Shown one piece after another: positions 55,075-62,361 of a stretch of DNA of 64,000 nt (position 1 is its first letter; every line of letters starts with the position of its first letter). Position numbers and translations under genes: made by a program. The notes under the pieces were generated by a model. It saw only the letters and a program-made list of their open reading frames with translations, did not search any database and had not been told where the DNA came from. This DNA comes from an uncultured Saprospiraceae bacterium. GTDB lineage: Bacteria > Bacteroidota > Bacteroidia > Chitinophagales > Saprospiraceae. The stretch spans positions 1 to 64,000 of the forward strand of contig CALGLU010000036.1 in assembly GCA_937959275.1 (NCBI GenBank), given 5' to 3'.

Positions 55075-55457
55075 TTTTTATTTGAGAGGGCGGAATATTC
55101 TAGATATCCACCGTCCATGTTTTTTAAATGTTTAAAACCTGCAGCCTCCATTTTTCCATAGGCGATTGCACTTCGTTTGCCTGATCGACAATGCAGTATA
55201 TAATGCCCATCCTTATCTAATTGTTCAATCTGCTGTACAAAATCATCAGATTTTACATCGATATTTATCGCTCCAGGTAAGGTACCTTCACTATATTCTT
55301 CTGGAGTCCTAACATCGACTATTGTGTATTGATGAGGCTTTTGTACCAGTGTTTGGACATCTTTAGCGCTAATACTATTGATTGATTTTTGTTGGCAAGC
55401 TCCACAGAGTAAAGAGATCATACTGATGAAGGCTAACGAATAATACATGCTTTTCAT
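55071..55457 (-). CDS. Rhodanese-domain lipoprotein
   Basis: A 128-residue sulfurtransferase-like lipoprotein. Signal peptide with lipobox LCGAC is seen when translation starts at the ATG at 55457 (MKSMYYSLAF); an upstream TTG (55472) would only add a polar prefix. The rhodanese domain has VDVRTPEEYSEG..PGAINIDV and the active-site loop CRSGKRS, with the catalytic Cys. In this position it may handle sulfur or act as a redox or binding module in the periplasm (inference). It overlaps the next gene by 4 bp and follows the EamA gene with 15 bp. Confidence 0.87.
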   Translation of the reverse strand: MKSMYYSLAFISMISLLCGACQQKSINSISAKDVQTLVQKPHQYTIVDVRTPEEYSEGTLPGAINIDVKSDDFVQQIEQLDKDGHYILHCRSGKRSAIAYGKMEAAGFKHLKNMDGGYLEYSALSNKK

Positions 55458-55472
55458 ACTATAAATATACAA

Positions 55473-56381
55473 TTATGTGCGTTTAGGTTTTGGCTTGTTA
55501 GAATTGATAAAGTAGACACCCGTTAATAATACAAATGCAGCGAGTACAGTCTGAGAAGTCAATAACTCATCTCTAAAATAATAGCCTAGACATAAAGCGA
55601 CAATAGGATTCACATATGTACACGTTGATACTTTCTCAGGAGAGACTTTGGTTAGCAAATAATTGAATGCGGTAAAAGCTACAATACTTCCGAATATAAT
55701 GAGGCCAACCAAAGAACCCCACGCTCTTGTCGAAATCTCGCTCCAGTCAACCGTCGGTTCACGAGCTATCAAACTGACGAAAATCAAAAAGACACCACCG
55801 GTTAGCATTTGAATACCTGTATTTAAAAGAGACGATTTAGGGAGTTCTGCTCTATTAACAAACACACTACCCAAGCCCCAAGAAATCAAACAACCAAAAA
55901 TAATAACCGTCCCCAACAATTGCTGGTCAGTTGTCACTAGCTCTCTTTGGCTAACTAACAAATACATGCCAAGCATCCCCAGCGCAACACCCATCCAAGC
56001 TTTTGTCGGGAGTGGCTTCTTATCGATCATCCACAGCATGAATAATAAAATCAATGGTTGTCCTGATGTCAGTAATGCCGAGTATCCCGAATCAATATAT
56101 TGTAAGGCAAAGCTCATCCCGCCATTACCCACGGCTAAAAAGAGAATGCCTGCAATCATCGAATTTTTTATTTGGACTTTTGACACATCCTTAAAGTCAT
56201 AAAAGAGCCACACAAGGACAAAGACGATAAGACTCGCTACTAAAAACCGGATCGCCGCAAGCAGGAATGGTGGAATTTCTTCGACAGAAAAAGCGACTAA
56301 TAAATAGGTCGAGCCCCAAATGATATAAATGGCCAAAAAGGACAGTATGATTGGAAGACTGAATTGCTTGATTGTATTCAC
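55473..56381 (-). CDS. EamA/DMT-superfamily transporter
   Basis: A 302-residue inner-membrane carrier with ten hydrophobic segments in two EamA repeats (motifs IIWGSTYLLVAFSVEEIPPF, and the second half around VFVNRAELPKSS...YVNPIVALCLGYYFRDE). Members export amino acids, purines or other metabolites; the substrate is unclear. The start is GTG at 56381. It lies 3 bp after the GroES-like gene and 15 bp before the rhodanese gene, firmly in the same operon. Confidence 0.9.
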   Translation of the reverse strand: MNTIKQFSLPIILSFLAIYIIWGSTYLLVAFSVEEIPPFLLAAIRFLVASLIVFVLVWLFYDFKDVSKVQIKNSMIAGILFLAVGNGGMSFALQYIDSGYSALLTSGQPLILLFMLWMIDKKPLPTKAWMGVALGMLGMYLLVSQRELVTTDQQLLGTVIIFGCLISWGLGSVFVNRAELPKSSLLNTGIQMLTGGVFLIFVSLIAREPTVDWSEISTRAWGSLVGLIIFGSIVAFTAFNYLLTKVSPEKVSTCTYVNPIVALCLGYYFRDELLTSQTVLAAFVLLTGVYFINSNKPKPKRT

Positions 56382-56384
56382 AGA

Positions 56385-56768
56385 TTATAAGCCTACAATG
56401 TCTTCGTCCCGGATGACAAATAATAAGGCAGAGTGGGGCATGATGACATAGTCTTGGTTATTAAAAACGAGTTGGTAGGTATTGTTTTGCAAGTATACCG
56501 CGAGGTCGCCAGGCTTGGGTTGTAGAGGTACATATTTGACCTGATCGCTTTTGTCTTTCCAAGGCTCATCCACATCATTGACGGCAGGGATAGGGTAGCC
56601 CGGACCGACTTTCATCACATAGCCAGTATATAACTCTTCTTTTTTATGCATGCCCTGAGGCAGATATAATCCAGTATCTGTCTTATTGGACGGTTTTGAT
56701 GGTTTTACTAAGATACGATCTCCAATCAAGATGATTTTACTTAAGTCTTTGTCACTGAGTTTCAGCAT
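56385..56768 (-). CDS. GroES-like (Cpn10-fold) protein
   Basis: A protein of about 127 residues with the Cpn10 fold signs: IGDRILVKPSKPSNKTDTGLYLP at the N-terminus, GYVMKVGPG, then PGDLAVYL and a short C-terminal tail. It is longer than classical GroES (about 97) because of an insertion PIPAVNDVDEPWKDKSDQVKY that replaces the usual middle. No groEL accompanies it, so a chaperonin role is doubtful. I start at the ATG at 56768 rather than that at 56798, because an exact Bacteroidota promoter lies at 56786-56815, which would place the transcription start between the two ATGs. It is the first gene of the five-gene operon. Confidence 0.78.
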   Translation of the reverse strand: MLKLSDKDLSKIILIGDRILVKPSKPSNKTDTGLYLPQGMHKKEELYTGYVMKVGPGYPIPAVNDVDEPWKDKSDQVKYVPLQPKPGDLAVYLQNNTYQLVFNNQDYVIMPHSALLFVIRDEDIVGL

Positions 56769-56785
56769 GCGCTCTGTCTTTGATG

Positions 56786-56815
56786 CAAAGATATACATAC
56801 AAATGTCAATGGCAA
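56786..56815 (-). promoter_or_regulatory. Bacteroidota-type promoter of the GroES-like operon
   Basis: On the minus strand, TTG (56813-56815), a 19-bp spacer, then TATCTTTG (56786-56793): an exact match to the TTG-N19-21-TAnnTTTG consensus. The expected transcription start, about 7 bp after the -7 box, falls 11 bp before the ATG at 56768. The -33 element lies inside a hexamer repeat tract. Confidence 0.7.
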
Positions 56816-56880
56816 TAGCAATGGCAATATCAATATCAATGTCAATGTCAATGTCAATGTCAAAGCAAATGAAAATGTCA
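56800..56880. repeat. Hexanucleotide tract (CAATGT/CAATGG/CAATAT family)
   Basis: About twelve tandem hexamers CAATGG, CAATAG, CAATAT, CAATGT from about 56806, the last four being CAATGT. They end in CAAATGAAAATGTCA. The -33 TTG of the GroES-like promoter is one of the CAA steps of the tract read on the other strand. Confidence 0.8.
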
Positions 56881-56905
56881 GCCAGAGGCTGATCAGCCTC
56901 TGGCT
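56880..56905. other. 26-bp perfect palindrome
   Basis: The 26 bases at 56880-56905 equal their own reverse complement (half-site AGCCAGAGGCTGA). It lies between the hexamer tract and the hairpin array, followed by AAAA on the + strand, so it could be a protein-binding site or a hairpin of an RNA. Confidence 0.8.
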
Positions 56906-56920
56906 GAAAAATTAAAATAT

Positions 56921-57657
56921 GCCGCTGTTGGTCTCCGAACCAACGGCATTAATACACTCCGAGTGCAATCATGGAGTAACATAAAACTCGTTGGATCGAA
57001 GTCCAACGAGGGCGGTTTTCTGTCGAAGTCCAACGAGAGCACATAAACTGGAGCCCACCATGCCGCTGTTGGTCTCCGAACCAACGGCATTAATACACTC
57101 CGAGTGCAATCATGGAATAACATAAAACTCGTTGGATCGGAGTCCAACGAGGGCGGTTTTCTGTCGAAGTCCAAGGAGAGCACATAAACTGGAGCCCACC
57201 ATGCCGCTGTTGGTCTCCGAACCAACGGCATTAATACACTCCGAGTGCAAACATGGAATAAGATAAAACTCGTTGGATCGGAGTCAACGAGGGCGGTTTT
57301 CTGTCGAAGTCCAACGAGAGCACATAAACTGGAGTCCCCACCATGCCGCTGTTGGTCTCTGAACCAACGGCATTAATTCACTCCAAGTGCAATCATGGAA
57401 TAACATAAAACTCGTTGGATCGGAGTCCAACGAGGTCGGTTTTCTGTCGAAGTCCAACGAGAGCAGATAAACTGGAGTCCCCACCATGCCGCTGTTGGTC
57501 TCCGAACCAACGGCATTAATACACTCCAAGTGCAATCATGGCATAACATAAAACTCGTTGGATCGGAGTCCAACGAGGGCGGTTTTCTGTCAAAGCCCAA
57601 TGAGAGCACATAAACTGGAGCCCACCATGCCGCTGTTGGTCTCCGAACCAACGGCAT
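56921..57657. repeat. Tandem array of a 141-143 bp hairpin-rich unit
   Basis: Copies start at 56921, 57062, 57203, 57345, 57488 and 57629 (the last one partial), spacing 141, 141, 142, 143 and 141. Each holds two inverted repeats: ATGCCGCTGTTGGT with ACCAACGGCAT, and CTCGTTGGA with TCCAACGAG around a 6-nt loop; a third TCCAACGAG sits further on. Unit identity is high. Open frames in the array exist only because most units are a multiple of 3 long. It separates the GroES-like operon and the secreted-protein gene at 57783. Confidence 0.9.
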
Positions 57658-57782
57658 CAACTTTACTTAAAAAGCTCCTTAATAAACCTTTAACGATTCC
57701 CTAACCTTGCTTAACACAATTTATACGCTCCTTAAAGTAACAGAGAAAGTTGATGAGATTATTAACCACTAAATAATATCTT

Positions 57783-58460
57783 ATGAAACAGTTAATCATA
57801 GTCCTAACAGTATGCATATCCCTTCCCGTATTGGGGAATGATGGCTACCTCAGATCAAACTTGAACGGAACTTGGAAAGACCGATATCAAGATGATAAAT
57901 TAGAAATTAGAGACACGAGATATGGTCTAGAAGTCCGTAAAAAAGGGCTTTTCAGGAAGACACGAACCTTCGAAGAAGTCGACTACAATCTCTATGCTGA
58001 CTACGATGGTAACATTATCGAAGTGCTATCTTCCAATCGATTGGTGTGGAAGAATCGCAAAAACAGGGCCTATAAGACGTTTTATCGTAACGGGTATTCT
58101 AATTATAGATATGGAGATAACTACAATAATAGGAATCGAAATAATCGCTACAATGGGAGCTCTGGGTATAACGGAAGAAATAGAGGAACCCAAAATCGCT
58201 ATAGCAGAGGCAATAGTAGGAGTGGATTTAACGGTAGATGGTCGTGTTCAGAAGGTAGACGGAATATATTCATTGAGACTCAAGGGAACGGATTTAGGGC
58301 GCGAAAGGTTAATAGTGATAGATGGTACACCTATGAGCAAGATCCATATGAATCAAATGTATATCGATCGAACAATGGAGAGACATATATCTATAGAGAT
58401 GACTCATTGATTTGGTACGGTAAAAATGGTTGCGATACAATCAGATTTGGGCGATATTAG
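57783..58460 (+). CDS. Secreted two-domain protein with basic N/R/G/Y linker
   Basis: A 225-residue exported protein. Signal peptide 1-19 (LIIVLTVCISLPVLG). Two similar beta-rich segments are visible: residues about 27-105 (LNGTWKDRYQDDKLEIRDTRYG, ending LVWKNRKNRAYKTFYR) and 148-225 (FNGRWSCSEGRRNIFIETQGNG, ending LIWYGKNGCDTIRFGR), both opening G-x-W and closing in an L-I/V-W block. Between them lies a linker of Tyr, Asn, Arg and Gly (about 106-147). I do not recognise the family. The duplicated domain with a charged linker suggests a polymer-binding or matrix protein. A terminator follows at 58536. Confidence 0.7.
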   Translation: MKQLIIVLTVCISLPVLGNDGYLRSNLNGTWKDRYQDDKLEIRDTRYGLEVRKKGLFRKTRTFEEVDYNLYADYDGNIIEVLSSNRLVWKNRKNRAYKTFYRNGYSNYRYGDNYNNRNRNNRYNGSSGYNGRNRGTQNRYSRGNSRSGFNGRWSCSEGRRNIFIETQGNGFRARKVNSDRWYTYEQDPYESNVYRSNNGETYIYRDDSLIWYGKNGCDTIRFGRY

Positions 58461-58535
58461 TAAAGTGAAAGAGATCAATTGGTCAAATAGAGGCTAGTTG
58501 TCTACGATAAACTCAGTTTTTGGTTATTAACTGAA

Positions 58536-58574
58536 GAGGCTGGATTGAGCAATCGATTCGGCCTCTATTTTTTC
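58536..58574 (+). terminator. Probable terminator after the 57783-58460 gene
   Basis: GAGGCTG pairs with CGGCCTC around a 16-nt loop that can extend with GATT/AATC, then TATTTTTTC. The stem is short with one G-T pair. Confidence 0.6.
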
Positions 58575-58681
58575 AGACTATATTCCCCACAAGCTTGGGA
58601 TACAATAATAGAAGTGCGAGTTTTTTTTGGCAGCGCTATTTATGAGAAGTTTTATATAGCAATTTAGATCATTTTGGAAAC

Positions 58682-58720
58682 TGTCATTCTGAGGGAGGCG
58701 ATAGCCGAGTCGAAGAATAA
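58682..58720 (+). repeat. Isolated GTCATTCTGAG...GAGTCGAAGAA motif
   Basis: GTCATTCTGAGGGAGGCGAT then AGCCGAGTCGAAGAATAAC, resembling short intergenic motifs common in bacteria and seen here in other forms at 12270-12370. Its role is unknown. Confidence 0.45.
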
Positions 58721-58884
58721 CAATGATATACTTAAGCGCATTTCGGCCGAACTGGAGTCGTCTAACTGCGATCCTGATGGAAATAGAAAGGTTTTAGTTT
58801 TCTCAAATTTTATTGACGTAACGTGAGAATATACTAGTAGACGGCTTTGTAATCTTTAACTAAAATATCGATTTCAATTCAGAA

Positions 58885-58921
58885 TAAAAAAAGAGCCTTT
58901 TGTGAGAAAGGCTCTTTTTGT
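58885..58921 (-). terminator. Bidirectional terminator
   Basis: AGAGCCTTT pairs with AAAGGCTCT around a TGTGAG loop with A-runs on the left and T-runs on the right; on the minus strand it would close the M43 peptidase gene, 37 bp after its stop. Confidence 0.8.
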
Positions 58922-58958
58922 AAGTTTATCTAATCAAGTAAGTCTATTCAAATTACCA

Positions 58959-60995
58959 TCATTTTATCAAGATCATTTTACCAGTTTGCTGTTCACTCCC
59001 AACAATAACTGTGTAATAATATACACCGGGTTGGTATTTAGAACCATCTACCGAGAATTGGTAATGACCTTCATTCATCATGGCCATTTCTTTGACATCT
59101 CGTATATATTTTCCGTTTACATCACTCAATATAATCCTAACTTGATCAGCTGAATTGAGCACCAATTCAATGGTGGACTCTGTGCTGAATGGGTTAGGAT
59201 AGTTTGAGACTTGAAATGACTCAAAATGATCTAGGTCGATCGTGTGTTGAAGAGAAGAACTCTCTGCCACAAGGCTACTCGCATCGGGATTATCAACGAT
59301 TAATGCTTGCTCTTCAATGACTTCAGATTCATCTTGAACAGCATTTGAACAAGGCTCAATTTGAGCTGTGAATATAGTACCCTCTTCGCCGTCCGCAAGG
59401 AATCCTGGTAAGAGTTCAATATACCGACTCACCTCAAAAGTAGTATGCCGATTCGGAGGCATCACAGATCTACTAGTTTTGGTTTCCTCACAAGGATCCT
59501 CCGGTGGTTGAGTCACATCAATCCTCTGATTTGACTCACAGACGTAAAAAGTCTGAGATTGAGTAATCTGGTCTGGGGCATATTCAAGTCTCAGTTCTAG
59601 GGTGTACTGACCATTTGGAACACCATTAGTTGAGATACTCCCCTGTTCAAAAAGATCATGTTGGCTATCAAATAGATGATGAACGTTAAAGTAGTTACCT
59701 GCTGCTATACTACCGATGGTTACTGTGTGTAAATCATTTGGATGTTCTACAAACTTGAACACGACATTTACATCATTTACAGTATTCTCACTAAAATTAG
59801 AAACACGCATAAATTCTGGTCTAATAAAACCTTGTCCAGATTCTATTACTACCGTATTGCAATTTATGGCTAGGTAATTATTTGTACCGTCTACTTCACA
59901 AAGAATGCTATCATCACATTCAAATATACCTGTATCTTCTGGATCTATATCTATATCATCTATTACCACATCTTCACAAAACCAAGGTTCCATATCGATA
60001 ATGTTTGAAAAGCCTAATGGATCATTTGTAAAGTGATCAAGATCATCAGCGTAATCATACATCATCGTATTTTGATCATTTGCAAATCTAGTCCTACAGT
60101 CACCATAATAACTCATATAATTCGTGATGGGAGGGTAATACTGTTCCCATGTCTCAATGGTTCTTCTTTCTGCATGTCGAGCAAAAACTTTTGTACAATC
60201 TGGATCGTTGAACATTCCATAATCAGCAGGAGTTGCACATAAATCATCTGCTGTAACTTGGCAATTATCTCTATCTATCTCTTCAATTGGATTACCCACA
60301 TCATTTACAAAATTTACTATTCTACCATCTTTGTCAATTTGAGGTTTTGCGACTGATCCATCTGAATTATCCGAGTGTGTATGGGGAAGTCCAAAATAGT
60401 GCCCCATTTCGTGAATCAAAGTAGTTTCGTTAGTAGCTCCACCTTGAGAAAGCGCAATAATTCCGCCTGCCCTTGCCAATCCATTTATTATTCTATTATC
60501 CCTAACTAAGATTCGACAGAAGAAAATAGGTATAGCATAATCAGTACGGTAAACCATTAAATCTCTAAACTCATTTTCATTAATGTTATAACTTGAATTA
60601 CATGTGAGAAAATTATGTGGATAAAAATCAAATTTAATATTTGCATCTGCAAACGCTGCATTTAGCTCATCTTCTTTGCTCTGTAAAATTGAAGGAGGAA
60701 CAGGAGTATTAGAATTGGTGCTCCTCATTATATAAGGCTTTACTTTAAACACCAGGGGATTATTTGACTTCTTATTTTTTGTCTTCCCCTCTTCAATTCT
60801 CTTTCTTATCTCTTGCTTCATCTGCTCTGTAAACACCGTACCACACTCGTCTTGCGCTATAAGGGATGTTCCACCGGACAAACCTATTCCAATAAAAATC
60901 ATTAATCTTACCAGAATATTAAACCGATTTCTTTTTAAGCCATTGAATTTTTCTTCTATGTTCAGTAGCAACATTTTTTGTTTTATATTTCTCAT
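58959..60995 (-). CDS. Secreted M43-family metalloprotease with T9SS C-terminal domain
   Basis: A 678-residue exported metallopeptidase. Signal region about 1-46 (a longer basic N-terminus, then VRLMIFIGIGLSGGTSLIAQ). The catalytic zinc motif HEMGHYFGLPH runs from H195 to H205 with E196, followed by the Met-turn TNYMSYYGDC. This is the pappalysin (M43) type. After a Cys-rich region comes a copy of the shared LLPGF...TIFTAQIEPC module (about 510-550), and finally a T9SS type-A domain (FQVSNYPNPFSTESTIELV..., with YPNP). It starts 41 bp after the fibre gene. Likely extracellular protease. The frame opens at ATG 60995; a later start is possible. Confidence 0.9.
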   Translation of the reverse strand: MRNIKQKMLLLNIEEKFNGLKRNRFNILVRLMIFIGIGLSGGTSLIAQDECGTVFTEQMKQEIRKRIEEGKTKNKKSNNPLVFKVKPYIMRSTNSNTPVPPSILQSKEDELNAAFADANIKFDFYPHNFLTCNSSYNINENEFRDLMVYRTDYAIPIFFCRILVRDNRIINGLARAGGIIALSQGGATNETTLIHEMGHYFGLPHTHSDNSDGSVAKPQIDKDGRIVNFVNDVGNPIEEIDRDNCQVTADDLCATPADYGMFNDPDCTKVFARHAERRTIETWEQYYPPITNYMSYYGDCRTRFANDQNTMMYDYADDLDHFTNDPLGFSNIIDMEPWFCEDVVIDDIDIDPEDTGIFECDDSILCEVDGTNNYLAINCNTVVIESGQGFIRPEFMRVSNFSENTVNDVNVVFKFVEHPNDLHTVTIGSIAAGNYFNVHHLFDSQHDLFEQGSISTNGVPNGQYTLELRLEYAPDQITQSQTFYVCESNQRIDVTQPPEDPCEETKTSRSVMPPNRHTTFEVSRYIELLPGFLADGEEGTIFTAQIEPCSNAVQDESEVIEEQALIVDNPDASSLVAESSSLQHTIDLDHFESFQVSNYPNPFSTESTIELVLNSADQVRIILSDVNGKYIRDVKEMAMMNEGHYQFSVDGSKYQPGVYYYTVIVGSEQQTGKMILIK

Positions 60996-61036
60996 TATAT
61001 TTTTTTAATTAATTAGTGAATAAAATATAACAAGGC

Positions 61037-62119
61037 CTATTGCTTACTATTGATTTGAGTTTTTAATTTTTCGAGTTCCTTATGCAGCTCAATAATATAT
61101 AAATGTGCTTCTTCGATTTTTTCTAATAATTTTGCATCCATTTTGGCTACATCCAATCCATTTTTAACGACTTCTTTAGCGGACGGAACATTAGGTAGAT
61201 GTTTATTTTCAGAAATGTATTCATCAAGCTGATCTATTGACATCATGTCATAATCATCTTCAAAAACATAATCGGCCCAGTCAGGTAAACCTTTGACTGC
61301 CACTTTGAGTTTTTCAGTTAGAATCCCATTTTCTACATATAACTTATAAGATCCAAGCCTTTCCTCACCAGGTATAGTGCCTATCAAAACTTTACCGTTA
61401 GTAGTGATACTCATTCTCTGGGTACTACCGTCATTGGAGTCTGCTCTAAAAATAATTCCTTTACCTGACACATAACTATAGCCATTTTCATGCGGGAAGT
61501 GTGATATTCCATTAGGATTATTGGATGTAATGCCATATTCATTTGTAGTGGACTTTACGGTGAGTTTGCTACCAGGGGCCCAAGTACCAATACCAACCCT
61601 ATTTTCGCTGGCGTCTACTCTTAATGTATTACTGTCAAATATTACGTCGCCGTTATTATCTTGATTTAAGAACAGTTTTTCATTTGTATTCGTGATGATT
61701 TCATTTTTGTCAATTCTGAGGCCTCCATCTATTTCAAGACCTCCTGTACCAGTTGTTCCTTTAGCTTCGTTACTAGATTTAATAACTACTCTACCTATGG
61801 TTGTCATAGTACCTTGTATCTGAAAATTACCTAAAGTATTGAGACCAGCAATTGGTTTTTCATTATTTTTCCCCCAGACCCATCCATTGTTTGGATTTTC
61901 ACTCATATTCATTTTGATACTAATATTCCTTACTGGCCCATATTGATGGTTTGAACCATAGCCCATGTGGATTTTAAAATTGGATGAATTGTCCCAAAAT
62001 TTAATGCCTTTCCCGATTCCTTGATTGACGCGATAATAGTCATTGGTAATTGTTTGGGAAAATGCTGTGTAAGTAAACAGTAGACATAATAGGGTTGCAA
62101 GTGTGTAATTGCATTTCAT
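61037..62119 (-). CDS. Secreted fibre-like protein, relative of 17889-19142
   Basis: A 360-residue protein with signal peptide (1-21, ends TAFSQ). Middle part is beta-rich with shaft-like repeats (KLFLNQDNNGDVIFDSNTL, RVGIGTWAPGSKLTVKS). The C-terminal 100 residues repeat the conserved block of the first fibre protein (LYVENGILTEKLKVAVKG, WADYVFEDDYDM, ENKHLPNVPSAKEV, MDAKLLEKIEEAH), ending in coiled coil. The equivalent gene at 17889 heads an operon of secreted hydrolases, and here the next gene is a secreted metalloprotease. The CHAT-domain gene lies 242 bp upstream on the same strand. Confidence 0.8.
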   Translation of the reverse strand: MKCNYTLATLLCLLFTYTAFSQTITNDYYRVNQGIGKGIKFWDNSSNFKIHMGYGSNHQYGPVRNISIKMNMSENPNNGWVWGKNNEKPIAGLNTLGNFQIQGTMTTIGRVVIKSSNEAKGTTGTGGLEIDGGLRIDKNEIITNTNEKLFLNQDNNGDVIFDSNTLRVDASENRVGIGTWAPGSKLTVKSTTNEYGITSNNPNGISHFPHENGYSYVSGKGIIFRADSNDGSTQRMSITTNGKVLIGTIPGEERLGSYKLYVENGILTEKLKVAVKGLPDWADYVFEDDYDMMSIDQLDEYISENKHLPNVPSAKEVVKNGLDVAKMDAKLLEKIEEAHLYIIELHKELEKLKTQINSKQ

Positions 62120-62361
62120 AGTACTTATTTAATTTTGTTAATTAATCTTGTACTATACATGTATTGGAACTATTAAATAGTCAACAGGACCAGAAATTAT
62201 TTCTACAAAAAATGAAATTAGCAATAGACTTAATGTGACGAGAAATAAGGTAAGTAGAAGCTGTACATATGAGTATGAATGGAGGAATTAACTCACGAAA
62301 GTCATGATTGATGGCTTCAAAGCTTCGATTTAATCGTGCCAGATTGAAAGCTCTTGAGGCT
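62120..62361. other. Spacer between the CHAT and fibre genes
   Basis: 242 bp. A 105-codon minus frame here overlaps the CHAT gene's end and lacks a family; not called. No terminator or promoter was recognised. Confidence 0.4.

Noticed and set aside
56921-57657. Possible CRISPR or retron-type array (141-bp units)
   Set aside because: No variable spacers, no cas or reverse transcriptase gene; whole units are repeated including the flanks.
56893-57660. Several minus-strand ORFs encoding repeats of a VRRPTAAWW-type peptide
   Set aside because: They exist because the 141-bp unit is a multiple of three; they break wherever a unit is 142 or 143 bp and carry no start signal, so they are not proteins.
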